In this document: positions 10,432 to 24,383 of the stretch, piece by piece | How the letters are laid out: each line of letters begins with the position of its first letter | Position numbering within the stretch: position 1 is the first letter of the stretch | Assembly (NCBI RefSeq): GCF_963678635.1 | Contig: NC_087062.1 | Coordinates: 96,713,705-96,773,704, forward strand | Source of the DNA: Symsagittifera roscoffensis | Taxonomy: Eukaryota > Xenacoelomorpha > Acoela > Convolutidae | Reading direction: 5' to 3' | DNA length: 60,000 nt | Made by a program: the position numbers and the translations under genes | The notes under the pieces: model-generated | Databases searched by the model: none | Told to the model about the DNA's origin: nothing | What the model saw: only the letters and a program-made list of their open reading frames with translations

Positions 10432-13400
10432 TGAAGCATGTTCATTGAAACCGTTTTTTCTGTGTCTCTCTCGTCATCTGTGGACTCATATTTTGTGTGA
10501 TTTATTTGTAATTCCAAATTCTCCGTATTATCAATACCGGGAGGGTTTGGTTATGTTTCTCCAGTTGATTGTACCTGATTTCTCTGTCTTTGCTGTTTAG
10601 GCGTACTTGTTTAATCATTTTGTCGTGAAGTTTGTTATTGCGTATTATTTATGTGTGGTGAATGAAAATAGTTTATCGTGTCTATTTGGATAATTTTAGT
10701 TTCGTTTTCTAGAACTATCTCCTGATCTATTGTAATTGTTGTTACAGTTTGAACTGTCGTTTCCATAGTTTCGAGATCTATATCTAGTTTGAGAGTTTGA
10801 ACCGGAACGATTTCTAAAGAAGTTCGGGTAATTACTTCTGTTAGAGTTTGATCTTGAGTAATTATTTCGATACCGGTTTTTTTGACTACCTGATCTGCTG
10901 TATCTGTTCTGTGAAAATATTTGTGAGTTTCTTCGATCTGGAGATCTTCCGCGATGGTTGTTTCGATAAGGTGATTGTTGTCTATAGTTGTTTTAGTTAT
11001 GTGGGAGCGGTTTTGCTGAACTAATTATACTATGGATCTCCTTGATTGTTAAGTTTTGATCTTTTTTCATGTATTGATAAAAAGATTCTGTTGGTTTTCT
11101 ATTTTCTTTGGTGGTTTATTCTGATTTTCTTGCTGTTTTTGTTTACATTCAGCAATATTATGTCCGTACCTACGGCAAAAGTTACATCATTTTTTGAATG
11201 ATGAGTTACCTTTAAAATTTGTTTTTTTTTCGTAGATACTTAATATCCGATTAATTTTTTCAGCTAGTTCAGTGTCGGAGTCTTGTATGTTATTTATTTA
11301 AGAAGTGCTTGTATGGATGTTGTTCACTTCTGAAAAATTAAATTTCAAATTTTCGGCTTCTTCCAATTTCCTTGTGATTCCAGTTAGATCCATTGTGTCT
11401 ACTAGTTTTCGGAACTCTATGTCAGGTTCACGAGTTGAAGATGGATGTGATGTTTTGTTTTTTTTTGCCATTTTTCGTAGCTGTTTGGTTGAAGTCGTCA
11501 CTAATACTCTGAAGTCATCATGTTTTTGTAATCATGTGTATTAATAAAGTATGTTTTTCGTACCAAAATTTCAATTCTTACTGCAAGTTGCTTAAATTTC
11601 GTTAGGAGGTCTACGGATTTCATTACTTAATACTCTTCGATGTTGTTTATTTCGTTCAGAGTCAAACTTTTTTGAACATTTTTGTGTGAATCTTTGCCAG
11701 TCTGATTTAAATTTTCTTAATGAAACTGAAAACCGTTTTTGGGCTGCGCCATCGAGTGTGGTTTAGATTAGAATTGTGCGTCAATGTAACTACTTAAGTT
11801 ATGAATGGCGTATGAAGTGGAATGAACATAGAAGACCCACCCATACGGTATGGATTCATAGTCAATTGAAGTGAATCTGCGTCATTTGCTAATTAAGAAA
11901 AATGTGTAAAAGGTGTTTCTATAATTTCGTGTTGTTGTAAATTATATTATGTTGGTAATTCAAATTTTATTGGTGTTGGTTGACAACCTTGTGTGTTTTT
12001 TGGACTTTGTGATTGAAACTTATGATGATTAAATGATGCTGAGTTTTTTTTGGAGGAAAAGTTCTTCTTGGTTGTCGTGTTTGTTCTTTTTATGTTTAGT
12101 TTATAGTTCGAAAAGATCTGGCGGACAAATGGGATCTGGTTGATAATTTTTCCAGTTATGGATTTGTTGATTTTTGGTAAATTGTTGTCGATTCTGCTAA
12201 AATAATCTTCATCTTGTGAAAAAAATGGTAAAATGTTTTTTGTTATGTTTAAATTTTGATGAACTGTAGCTCCTTGTTGATTGTTGAAAAAAAAACTGAG
12301 TGAAGAGCTTCCTGTGGTGCTTGGTGATGTAGTTTTGTGCCTCTGGTTGACTTTGGCTGCTTTTATAGAGAGATTTTGCTATGTTAGTATTTGCAAAAAA
12401 GTTGTGATTTTGGTCTGAAAAATCATTTCTATAAGTGGTTTTCTGTTTGTTTCTTTGTCGTGATGTCGTTGTTGGTCTTAATGTCTGATAATCGATTTGT
12501 GAATATTTCGGGATATCGGAAAGTTTAACTGTTGATTGTGTGGTTGCTTGTGGAAACGCGTTTTTTTTGTGTTGTTTTAATTGTTGGGTGAATGGGAGAA
12601 ATGCTTTGTTGTGTTGTTGTCGGCATTGTCTCGACTATTTCATCCTTAACGAACATAATTGAGTTTGAATTTCTTGTTGTGTAGGAATTCTTGTTTCATT
12701 TGAAATTTTTTGTCAAAAGTGGATTTGGAATTTAAACTATTGTTTCCTGTTCTATCAGTGAACTTTGCATTTTAATTGAAAAATGTAGCATCAAAAGGAG
12801 GTGGTATTATTTAAACAAAGTCTCGAATTACGGAAATAGAAGTAATTACTGCACTTTTACTATCAGTTTTTATGTTAACGAATGATGAATGAGACCAATC
12901 AGGGTCCCAAGGAAAATCTGTTTCATCTGCTAATACAGTTTTGTCGTCTGAGCTTTGTAGTTAAAAAATGTTTTCTGATCGTGCTATGAAATTGATGTTA
13001 TGGACGAAATAGTCAATTAAGAACCATGCTTTAGTTTCTTTTTGACATTTTGTGAAATTTAATTATTTTTGAGATTTTCACGGACTTTATCTATTTTTCG
13101 ATTTATTTCATGTTTTACAGTTGAGAATCGCTCTAATTGAAACAATGCTAAATTTTGTGTATCATCCATCTCCTTCATAAAAATGTAGCTGTAAAAAAGT
13201 GAAAAGACATCATTAGTGAATTTTGAAAATGCTCTTTGCGAATTTTGGTGTTGTTGATTTGTTTTTAAATTCTGTTAAAAAATTTGAGAATTCTAGCTCT
13301 ATATCATCTGTTTGTATTTGATATGTAAGGTGGTTTCGTTTTGGTGAAAAGTTCGATTGGAAATATAGCAAAGTGTGATGTTATACTAAACATTGCTTTA

Positions 13401-13596
13401 AGGTAGTGGTCAAGAATTTGTCATTTAATTCTTATTTCGGGAAATTCTTGTTTACATGGGCTGTAAACTTTTTGAAATAAGTTTACAATTAAGCTGTGAC
13501 AAATTTGTACTTGTACTCGAGTATGATCACGTCCTGGTTTAAAAAATGGGAGGAGCAAATTGTCGTCGATTTTTTTGTATTCGGTCATTTTTTTGT
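10432..13596 (-). repeat. Decayed gag/leader zone of the minus-strand element, copy B
   Basis: Direct, diverged copy of 1-3282. It contains the second gag zinc knuckle (11145-11186) and a short minus-strand open stretch (11501-11298) that is plausibly gag. On its high-coordinate side it joins LTR-like unit U3, on its low side the protease relic, so LTR, gag and pol lie in order on the minus strand. Confidence 0.7.
11145..11186 (-). pseudogene. Gag CCHC zinc knuckle, copy B
   Basis: Reverse-strand translation gives CNFCRRYGHNIAEC, a perfect C-x2-C-x4-H-x4-C zinc knuckle. It differs from copy A (704-745) at three residues, and all four zinc ligands are conserved. Confidence 0.8.
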
Positions 13597-15525
13597 TTTG
13601 AAAATGTTAATGTGTAACTTTTAAGGTATTTTTGGTCGATTCCAATTATATAGACCTAATGGTTTATTACTGTATGAATTCTTAATTCTGCGTTTTTCGT
13701 ATATTGATAATGGTGATGAAGCTTCTGATTCAGAAAAACATTTTTGACTTTCTAACGGTTTTTTCGTGTTCATCGAATCTTTTGAATCCTGAAGTTCTTG
13801 TATCGTGTTTGTATCTGATGCTGAGACTTGTGTTTCGTCTTTTTGAAAATTGTCTTTGAATAGATCGTTTTTGTGTTGTTATCATTGTCTTTTTACATGT
13901 TTGTCCTTTTGATCTGTTATTTTCCATTGTTTGTTAGCGAAGTGTAATTACAAGATCATATCTTTCGTTTTTAATTATACAAAGTTACGATCTTTGTGTT
14001 TGTTAACTGCCTAAATTATCTCATGACATAAATTTTACGATAAGGGCTGCGATCACTCGGGAGTTTCGTTTTCTTAAACTATTAGTTCATAGAATTTATT
14101 GTGTTGTTATCCTAACTTGGGGCACAGAATGTCGTAACTGACGGGTTGGAGGGAAGGTATATCAATTCGTGAGAAAGATTTTTTTCCTTTCTCATGATTA
14201 TGTTTTAATATATGATGGACTTACTTAAGCTCAATTAGGTGTTTTCATTTGTGATGAAGGGTTCGAGAACAGTAAACCAACACGTATAGTTAGAACACAG
14301 GTAGATATTTAGATAATATGTTATAACTTATTCAGTTTCAAGTGTTTTAGCCTGAGTCATCTAAGAGGCAATTGAGTGATGAGTAGCCGAAGTACTTCAC
14401 TGTCAGTTTTAAATAAAAAGCTTAGTTTTTTCAATCTTTATATAATTCCTGGGTCATTTGCAAGGTTGGAGAGTGAAGCGATATCTAAGGTCGTAAGACA
14501 CTCAGAATAATGTGGTTGGGAGAACAAGATGGATCTGATTTGATCCAAGTGAGGCGTTGATGATCATAATTTGAGGGAATTAAGTAAGTTAATTTATTGA
14601 TCCAAGGAAAGCCTTGATGATCTGTTTTTAAAAAAGGTGATTTAAGAGAAAACAGGGATAAACCTTGTTAAATTTATATAAAAGTTCAAATTTAGAAAAA
14701 TCTAAGTTTAAGGTTTGAATGATATTTGTTTTTTAAATTGATGTTGCTTTGAACTAAAATCCTTGGAGAGTGCGAAAACTCAATAATTTTTTTTGTAGCA
14801 GCGAATATTTCGTTCCAAAACAATGCAAGCACAACTTGATGATTTCTATTCGCTTTATAAGATAGATGTTTAGCTATAAATTCTGCGAACAAAAGAAAAA
14901 ATTATCAAAAAATTGAAATAGCGCAACTAATTTGGGGCAATCAAGCTGCCCTTGATTTGAGCTGCGTAAAACAGGCAAAATATGGAGGTAGCTTTCGTTT
15001 ACTTTTATTTAGTGTCTATCAAATAATACGAAATTTTTCTAATAATTTCTGCCTTCCGGTTATCCGAGCTAGTCCTACTCCACTCTCAGGAAAACCTGTC
15101 TCCTCAGAAGTTAACAGCATAGTTCTATTGCACATTTCGCTGAATAACTTTGATTTTTAAACGCTTTTTCTTAATTATCGACAACTTTCACTTGCCTTCC
15201 CTATCTTTGTCGGATTTTATTCGCTTATGTTCACTTCCCTTAGTAAAGAATAGAATCCAATAGAATCTCGTAAAGTTGCGTTTAAGCGAAAACGAAACGC
15301 AGCGCAGATAAACGTACACAGAAAAAAAAGACTTTTGAAAGATATTCTAATAATTGTCCTTCCGTGCTGTGTAAACTCGTTAATATTTTTCGACCGTGAA
15401 GGGTTTTATTTTAACCTTGCAGGGTACTATGTCGGTTTTGCGAACCCTCTGATTAATTTCCAATTTATAACGGTGAACCATCGAAGTTTTTGAGAATTTT
15501 CTAGGTTGGAGAATTTTGGAAATGT
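13597..15525 (-). repeat. LTR-like unit U3 (most complete)
   Basis: The most complete copy of the roughly 1.93-kb unit, with all shared blocks in order, including TTCTGCCTTCCGGTTATCCG (about 15045), GAAGCGCAGCGCAG-type sequence (about 15297) and the CGAACCCTC block (about 15440). It adjoins gag copy B, consistent with a 5' LTR on the minus strand. Short open frames inside it recur in the other units but look like chance. Confidence 0.55.
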
Positions 15526-17510
15526 GTTTTTTTATTTTGAAAGTGTTAATGTGTAACTTTCAATGTTTTTTTGATTAATTCCAATCATCTAGACCTAAAT
15601 GTTTATTACTGTAAGAACTCTTAATTCTGCGTTTTTCATATATTGATAACGGTAATCTAGCTTCTGATTCAGAAAAAATTTTTGATTTTCTAACGGTTTT
15701 TTCGTGTTCATCGAATCTTTTCAATTCTGAAGTTTCTGTATCGTGTTTGTATCTGATGCTGAGACTTGTGTATCGTCTTTTTGAAAGTAGTCTTTGAATA
15801 ATTTGTTTTTGTGTTGTTATCATTGTCTTTTTACATGTTTGTCCTTTTGATCTGTTAAATCCCATTTGTTGTTAGTGAAGTGTAATTACAAGATCTTACC
15901 TTTTTTTTTTGAACAGCCTAAATTATCTCATGATATAAAATTAACGATAAGGGATGCAATCACTCGGGGGTTAGAGTTTTGTTTTCTTAAACTGTTAGTT
16001 CTTACAATTTTTGTGCTGTTATCCTAACTTGGGGCATAGATTGTCGTAGTTGACGGGTTGGAGAGAAAATATATCACTTCGTGAGAAAATTTTTTTTTTC
16101 CTTTCTCATGATTAGGTTTTAAGTTATGATGGACTTACTTAAGCTCAATTAGGTATTTAGATTTGTGATCAAGGGTTTCAGAATAGTAAACCAACAGGTA
16201 TAGTTAGAACACAGGTAGATATTTAGATAATTTGTTATGACTTACTCAGTTTCAAGTGTTTTAGCCTGAGTCACCTATGAGGCAATTGAGGGATGAGTTG
16301 CCGAAGTACTTCAATGTCTGTTTTAAATAAAAAGCTTAAATTTTTCAAAGTTTATATGCTTCCTGGGTCTTTTGTAAGGTTTGGAGAGTGAATCGACATC
16401 TCAGGTCGTTAGACACTTAGATTAATGTGGTTGGGAGAACAAGATTGATCTGATTTGATCCAAGTGAGGCGTTGATGATCATAGTTTGAGGGATTTATTT
16501 TAAGTTAATTTAATGATCCAAGGAAAGCCTTGATGATCTGTTTTTAAAAAAAGGTGATTTGAGAGAAAACAGGGATAAGCCTTGTTAAATTTATATAAAA
16601 GTTCAAATTTAGAAAAGTTTAAGTTTAGGGTTTGATTGATATTAGTTTTTTGGGTTGATGCTGTTTTGAACTAATTTCCTTGGAGAGTGTGAAAATTCAT
16701 TTATTTTTGTAACCACGGATATTTCGTTCCAAAAACAATGCAAGCACAACTTGATGATTTCTAATCGTTTTATAAGATAGATGTTTAGCTATAATTTCTG
16801 AGAAAAAAAGGAAAAATTATCAAAAAATTGAAATAGCGCACCTAATTTGTGGCAATCGAACTGCCCTTGATTTGAGTGCGTAAAACAGGCAAAACATGGA
16901 GGTAGCTTTCGTTTACTTTATTTTAGTGTCTATCAACTAATACGAATTTTTTCTAATATTTTCTGCCTTCCGGTTATCCGAGCTAGTCCTACTCCACTCT
17001 CAGGAAAACCTGTCTCTTCAGAAATTAACAGCATAGTCCTATTGCATATTTTGCTGAAAAACTTTGATTTTTAATAAAAACAAAACAAATTGCAAATAAC
17101 TGGGTGTGATGATTTCTTAACTTCACGTTTCTACGCTTTTTCTTAATTATCGACAAAATTCACTTGCCTTCTCTATTTTGTCGGAACTTATTCGCTTATG
17201 TTCACTTCCCTTAGTAAAGAATAGAATCCAATAGAATCTCGTAAAGTTGCGTTTAAGCGAAAACGAAGCGCAGCGCAGTTGAACGTACACAGACAAAAAA
17301 GATTTTCGAAAGATATTCTAATAATTGTCCTTCCGTGCTGTGTAAACTGACAGATCGTTAAAATTTTTCGACTGTGAAGGATTTTACTTTAACCTTGCAG
17401 AGTACTATGTCCGTTTTGCGAACCCTTCGATTAATTTCCAATTTATAACGGTGAACCATTGAAGTTTTTGAGAATTTTTCAGGCTGAAGAATTTTGGAAA
17501 TGTGTTTTTT
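15526..17510 (-). repeat. LTR-like unit U4
   Basis: Next tandem copy of the same unit. Its part from 16100 to 17510 is the first copy of a nearly perfect 1,411-bp tandem duplication, repeated at 17511-18921. Confidence 0.6.
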
Positions 17511-18921
17511 CCTTTCTCATGATTAGGTTTTAAGTTATGATGGACTTACTTAAGCTCAATTAGGTATTTAGATTTGTGATCAAGGGTTTCAGAATAGTAA
17601 ACCAACAGGTATAGTTAGAACACAGGTAGATATTTAGATAATTTGTTATGACTTACTCAGTTTCAAGTGTTTTAGCCTGAGTCACCTATGAGGCAATTGA
17701 GGGATGAGTTGCCGAAGTACTTCAATGTCTGTTTTAAATAAAAAGCTTAAATTTTTCAAAGTTTATATGCTTCCTGGGTCTTTTGTAAGGTTTGGAGAGT
17801 GAATCGACATCTCAGGTCGTTAGACACTTAGATTAATGTGGTTGGGAGAACAAGATTGATCTGATTTGATCCAAGTGAGGCGTTGATGATCATAGTTTGA
17901 GGGATTTATTTTAAGTTAATTTAATGATCCAAGGAAAGCCTTGATGATCTGTTTTTAAAAAAAGGTGATTTGAGAGAAAACAGGGATAAGCCTTGTTAAA
18001 TTTATATAAAAGTTCAAATTTAGAAAAGTTTAAGTTTAGGGTTTGATTGATATTAGTTTTTTGGGTTGATGCTGTTTTGAACTAATTTCCTTGGAGAGTG
18101 TGAAAATTCATTTATTTTTGTAACCACGGATATTTCGTTCCAAAAACAATGCAAGCACAACTTGATGATTTCTAATCGTTTTATAAGATAGATGTTTAGC
18201 TATAATTTCTGAGAAAAAAAGGAAAAATTATCAAAAAATTGAAATAGCGCACCTAATTTGTGGCAATCGAACTGCCCTTGATTTGAGTGCGTAAAACAGG
18301 CAAAATATGGAGGTAGCTTTCGTTTACTTTATTTTAGTGTCTATCAACTAATACGAATTTTTTCTAATATTTTCTGCCTTCCGGTTATCCGAGCTAGTCC
18401 TACTCCACTCTCAGGAAATCCTGTCTCTTGAAATTACCAGAAATTAACAGCATAGTCCTATTGCATATTTTGCTGAAAAACTTTGATTTTTAATAAAAAC
18501 AAAACAAATTGCAAATAACTGGGTGTGATGATTTCTTAACTTCACGTTTCTACGCTTTTTCTTAATTATCGACAAAATTCACTTGCCTTCTCTATTTTGT
18601 CGGAACTTATTCGCTTATGTTCACTTCCCTTAGTAAAGAATAGAATCCAAAAGAATCTCGTAAAGTTGCGTTTAAGCGAAAACGAAGCGCAGCGCAGTTG
18701 AACGTACACAGACAAAAAAGATTTTCGAAAGATATTCTAATAATTGTCCTTCCGTGCTGTGTAAACTGACAGATCGTTAAAATTTTTCGACTGTGAAGGA
18801 TTTTACTTTAAACTTGCAGAGTACTATGTCCGTTTTGCGAACCCTTCGATTAATTTCCAATTTATAACGGTGAACCATTGAAGTTTTTGAGAATTTTTCA
18901 GGCTGAAGAATTTTGGAAATG
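17511..18921 (-). repeat. 1,411-bp tandem duplicate of part of U4
   Basis: Nearly identical to 16100-17510 at an offset of 1,411 bp. By eye there are only a few differences, such as an extra segment of about 8 bp near 18430 and single-base changes near 18303 and 18650. This is much more similar than the units are to each other, so it is a recent local event or an assembly duplication. Confidence 0.85.
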
Positions 18922-20935
18922 TGTTTTTTCATTTTGAAAGTGTTGATGTGTAACTTTCAATGTATTTTTGGTTAATTCCAATCATCTAGACCTAAATGTT
19001 TATTACTGTAAGAATTCTTAATTCTGCGTTTTTCATATATTGATAACGGTGATGTAGCTTCTGATTCAGAAAAACATTTTTGATTTTCTAACGGTTTTTT
19101 CGTGTTCATCGAATCTTTTGAATCCTGAAGTTCCTGTATCGTGTTTGTATCTGATGCTGAGACTTGTGTATCGTCTTTTTGAAAGTAGTCTTTGGATAAT
19201 TTGTTTTTGTGTTGTTATCATTGTCTTTTTACATGTTTGTCCTTTTGATCTGTTATATCCCATTTGTTGTTAGTGAAGTGTAATTACAAGATCATACCTT
19301 TCGTTTTTAATTAAACAAAAATACGATATTTTGATATTGTTAACAGCCTAAATTATCTCATGATATAAAATTTACGATAAGGGATGCAATCACTCGGGGG
19401 TTAGAGTTTTGTTTTCTTAAACTGTTAGTTCTTACAATTTTTGTGCTGTTTTCCTAACTTGGGGCATAGATTGTCGTAGTTGACGGGTTGGAGAGAAAGT
19501 ATATCAATTCGTGAGAAAGATTTTTTTTTCCTTTCTCATGATTAGGTTTTAATATATGATGGACTTACTTAAGCTCAATTAGGTATTTTGATTTGTGATC
19601 AAGGGTTCGAGAATAGTAAACCAACAGGTATAGTTAGGACACAGGTAGATATTTAGATAATATGTTATGACTTACTCAGTTTCAAGTGTTTTAGCCTGAG
19701 TCACCTATGAGGCAATTGAGGGATGAGTTGCCGAAGTAATTCGATGTCTGTTTGAAGTAAAAAGCTTAGTTTTTTCAAAGTTTATATAATTCCTGGGTCT
19801 TTTGTAAGGTTTGGAGAGTGAATCGACTTCTCGGGTCGTCAGACACTTAGATTAATGTGGTTGGGAGAACAAGATTGATCTGATTTGATCCAAGTGAGGC
19901 GTTGATGATCATAATTTGAGGGATTTTTTTAAGTTAATTTAATGATCCAAGGAAAGCCTTGATGATCTGTTTTTTAAAAAAATGTGATTTGAGAGAAAAC
20001 AGGGATAAGCCATGTAAAAATTATATAAAAGTTCAAATTTAGAAAAGTTTAAGTTTAGGGTTTGAATGATAATAGTTCTTTGGGTTGATGCTGTTTTGAA
20101 CTAATTTCCTTGGAGAGTGCGAAAAGTCATTTATTTTTGTAGCAGCGACTATTTCGTTCCCAAAACAATGCAAGCACAACTTGATGATTTCTATTCGTTT
20201 TTTAAGATAGATGTTTGGCTATAAATTCTGAGAACAAAAGAAAACATTATCAAAAAATTGAAATAGCGCAACTAATTTGTGGCAATCAAGCTGCCCTTGA
20301 TTTGAGCTGCATAAATCAGGCAAAATATGGAGGTAGCTTTCGTTTACTTTATTTTAGTGTCTATCAAATAAAACGAAATTTTTCTAATATTTTCTGCCTT
20401 CCGGTTATCCGAGCTAGTCCTACTCCACTCTCAGGAAAAGCTGTCTCCTCAGAAGTTAACAGCATAGTCCTATTGCACATTTCGCTGAAAAACCTTGATT
20501 TTTAATAAAATATAACGAATTGCAAATAACTGAGTGTGATGATTTCTTAACTTCACGTTTCTACGCTTTTTTCTAATTATCGACAAGTTTCACTTGCCTT
20601 ACCTAGCGTTGTCGGAATTTATTCGCTTATGTTCACTTCCCTTAGAAAAGAATAGAATCACGTAGAATCTCTTAAATTTGCGGTTAAGCGAAAACGAAGC
20701 GCAGCGCAGATAAACGTACACAGAAAAAAATATTTTCGAAAGATGTTCCGATAATTGTCCTTCCGAGCTGTGTAAACTGACAGACCGTTAAAATTTTTCG
20801 ACTGTGAAGGGTTTTATTTTAACCCTCTAGTTTCAATCTTGCAGGGTACTAAGTCCGTTTTGCGAACCCTCCGATTTATTTCCAATTTATAACAGTGAAT
20901 CATCGAAGTTTTTGAGAATATTCTGGGTTGAAGAA
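18922..20935 (-). repeat. LTR-like unit U6
   Basis: Last full copy of the 1.93-kb unit, with the same ordered blocks. It ends near 20935, where the similarity stops and unrelated sequence begins. From 20936 to 21144 I see nothing recognisable. Confidence 0.55.
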
Positions 20936-21144
20936 TTTGGGACCCTTCCGGAATAACGATTTCGAGACTCTTGGTACTGATGACTTCGGTACCCTACTGA
21001 GTTTTTCAATACATTCCGTTGGGACCTTTCCTGATTGACAGTTTTCGGACTTTTCTTGACTGACGACTTTGAAAAATTCCAAGGTCTGTAACTTTTCCAA
21101 CATAAAGTATAAACTGTCATTTTTGATCAACTAAGTGAACATTA

Positions 21145-22295
21145 CTTAGCGGTACGTTGGCGGACCTTACTTTGCTCCAACTAATAATTTCTAAAATTGG
21201 TAGCTTTCCGTTTTCGTTTCATACCACTAAATTACGCCTGAATTTTTCAAACAAACTCTTTCAGAGGTGTCCAAAAGATTTTGAAAAATGATGCTGCTTG
21301 GACCGGTAAGGGACAACCATCAAGAGGTTTTTCTAAGAGTTTGGTTAAGACTTTTTCTGTTGTTTTTTTTCCATCCCAAATCATTTAACCATGGAAAGCG
21401 TATCAGAACATTCTGGATTGACTTTTTTCTGTTGTTTCTGGAAACCACCCTAATGTAATCAGATAACTTTGAATAAAAGAAAAAAAAGGGTCTTTTATTG
21501 CCTCTCGTGCCTCTCAGGTTCCTACAGGGGTCCTTAACTTTTTGCAGTTCGATCAATTGGAAGCGGTTTGTTAGCGGACCTATTTATGGTTGCGGACCGC
21601 TTTTTTGTTTTGAAGGACTGAAAAAGCTTTGGTTTTCTAATCCAACCCATTCTGAGGCGTCTGAAGGCTTTTAGAGAAACTTTTACATGTGACTGAAAGT
21701 GTCTACTATTGAATTCGTTGTTTCTAAGACTTGATTAAAGGTTTTTTTCTGTTTCTGTTTCTTCCAAAAAACATAAAAACTAAGCAAAAACGTTTCAAGT
21801 TTTTCATCTAATGGTACTAAAACTAGGCAGCTTGGTTCGTTAGTCTCCGAACTATCAAATATTACGTTTTCTTTCATTCATTTTTGTAAGGTTTGGTCAA
21901 CTGTTTTTGTTGTTGTTTTTTCTTTTATGCGTAAAATTTTTTGATTGGTGCTAAAACATTTCTTAAGGATGCCCAGCAGTCATTCAATCACACCGAGTTG
22001 ATTGGACACTAGCATTGATGTATCTTTAAACCTGGTTTTGAAATTGTTTCAATTTTAGCTAAATCCCCTTGTACAGATACAGGAGATATCGCATCAATTG
22101 GATCTAACAGTTATGTCGGATATAAATGGATATGCTAATCAACAACCGACAAGAAATTGGGATCGCTACTTGTTTCAAATTTCCACATAATCTCAGACCT
22201 TATACTGCTTTTGATTTTTCGATTGATTTGACCTTTCCTTATTTTTAAACAAATTTTAGTTTTTGTTTCCTTTTATATCCTTAGTTTTTGCTCCT
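21145..22295. repeat. 1,151-bp tandem repeat, copy 1
   Basis: Begins CTTAGCGGTACGTTGGCGGA and is repeated at 22296 almost without change. It contains a short inverted repeat (AAGCGGT...ACCGCTT, 21561-21602) with several GCGGACC motifs, and a 78-codon minus-strand open frame that is identical in both copies only because the DNA is. I recognise no protein or transposon terminus. Confidence 0.9.
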
Positions 22296-23448
22296 CTTAG
22301 CGGTACGTTGGCGGACCTTACTTTGCTCCAACTAATAATTTCTAAAATTGGTAGCTTTCCGTTTTCGTTTCATACCACTAAATTACGCCTGAATTTTTCA
22401 AACAAACTCTTTCAGAGGTGTCCAAAAGATTTTGAAAAATGATGCTGCTTGGACCGGTAAGGGACAACCATCAAGAGGTTTTTCTAAGAGTTTGGTTAAG
22501 ACTTTTTCTGTTGTTTTTTTTCCATCCCAAATCATTTAACCATGGAAAGCGTATCAGAACATTCTGGATTGACTTTTTTCTGTTGTTTCTGGAAACCACC
22601 CTAATGTAATCAGATAACTTTGAATAAAAGAAAAAAAAGGGTCTTTTATTGCCTCTCGTGCCTCTCAGGTTCCTACAGGGGTCCTTAACTTTTTGCAGTT
22701 CGATCAATTGGAAGCGGTTTGTTAGCGGACCTATTTATGGTTGCGGACCGCTTTTTTGTTTTGAAGGACTGAAAAAGCTTTGGTTTTCTAATCCAACCCA
22801 TTCTGAGGCGTCTGAAGGCTTTTAGAGAAACTTTTACATGTGACTGAAAGTGTCTACTATTGAATTCGTTGTTTCTAAGACTTGATTAAAGGTTTTTTTT
22901 CTGTTTCTGTTTCTTCCAAAAAACATAAAAACTAAGCAAAAACGTTTCAAGTTTTTCATCTAATGGTACTAAAACTAGGCAGCTTGGTTCGTTAGTCTCC
23001 GAACTATCAAATATTACGTTTTCTTTCATTCATTTTTGTAAGGTTTGGTCAACTGTTTTTGTTGTTGTTTTTTCTTTTATGCGTAAAATTTTTTGATTGG
23101 TGCTAAAACATTTCTTAAGGATGCCCAGCAGTCATTCAATCACACCGAGTTGATTGGACACTAGCATTGATGTATCTTTAAACCTGGTTTTGAAATTGTT
23201 TCAATTTTGGCTAAATCCCCTTGTACAGATACAGGAGATATCGCATCAATTGGATCTAACAGTTATGTCGGATATAAATGGATATGCTAATCAACAACCG
23301 ACAAGAAATTGGGATCGCTACTTGTTTCAAATTTCCACATAATCTCAGACCTTATACTGCTTTTGATTTTTCGATTGATTTGACCTTTCCTTAGTTTTAA
23401 ACAAATTTTAGTTTTTGTTTCCTTTTATATCCTTAGTTTTTTGCTCCT
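22296..23448. repeat. 1,151-bp tandem repeat, copy 2
   Basis: Second copy of the 21145-22295 unit, differing by only a few bases (single T insertions near 22900 and 23435, and scattered substitutions). The near identity points to a very recent duplication or to an assembly artefact. Confidence 0.9.
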
Positions 23449-24383
23449 CTTTTACTAAAGGCCCAAGTTAATTCCGAAGGCTTTTGATTTTTGGACAACC
23501 ATTCTGGTTGCCTGTTAAGGCCTCTAGCTGAGCGCCTGCGCGGCGAAGTCTTAGGTAAAACGCTCACCGGTCTTCATGTAATGAATAACACCCAACAGCG
23601 ACTTAATTGTACAAAAACGACCAAAAATATCTCATCCTACAACGATTGGTTAGCGTCAAGACAAAAAAAATCCTTTTTTCCAGCTTCTATTGAAGCTAGT
23701 AGAATGTAGTGCTTTGTGAATTGTGCCGACAAACATTCTATGATGTCAATAGGCCAGAGGATACAAAAATCAGTTTCAAGCAGGAAGTTCTGAACATATT
23801 TCTAGGTCGAAGTATCTACAGACCATGAGGTAAAGCTTTTGAACAGGAATGATAAGCTAACAATCTGACATTTTTTTTCGTTCAGCAGAGATTGATGACA
23901 TATCCCGTTGAGATGAGTCGACATTTTCCTAACTCATAGCGCCTCGTATTCTGTAGATAAAATATAGTTGTTGTTTATTAAAAGTCAGGACCTATCCAGG
24001 AAGCCAAAAGTTTAAAAAAGGTTCCGGAATCGTTCAACGATAGACACTACCTGTTTTTCGGTCTTCGCTAAAGGACTTGCTTCATTAGTACCGAGACAAT
24101 TTACTCCATAATACCCAGCATCCTTGATCCGCAAAAGTGTTAAGATAAGTTTTTATATGGAAAATCGTTATTTTTACAGAGTTTTTTTTCTTCATGTCAA
24201 GAGAAACTTTTGCTCAATATTTGTTTTTGGGCTTCGTAGTTTCATCATCAGCTTTTTAGGAGCGATCTGTTTTTCATGTTTTGTCAGTTCTCGCTATAAG
24301 TGGGTCGGTACGTGTCTTCTTATCAAAAGGATAAAAAGAAAAATTTTAACGGCTTCATCCTTCAATTATTATTCAAAAACCTA
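23449..24383. other. No recognisable feature
   Basis: Short open frames occur (around 23491-23709 and 24124-24384), but none has a recognisable domain or a convincing start context. A less AT-rich patch near 23505-23575 stands out from its surroundings. I could not match it to a known RNA or gene. Confidence 0.5.

Noticed and set aside
21561-21602. AAGCGGT/ACCGCTT inverted repeat as a transposon terminus
   Set aside because: Short, internal to a tandem repeat, with no partner terminus or transposase.
21320-22707. Twin 78-codon minus-strand frames
   Set aside because: Identical only because the DNA is duplicated; no domain, and they lie in repeat sequence.
23505-23600. Less AT-rich patch as a possible structural RNA gene
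   Set aside because: No tRNA boxes, 5S or snRNA consensus could be recognised.
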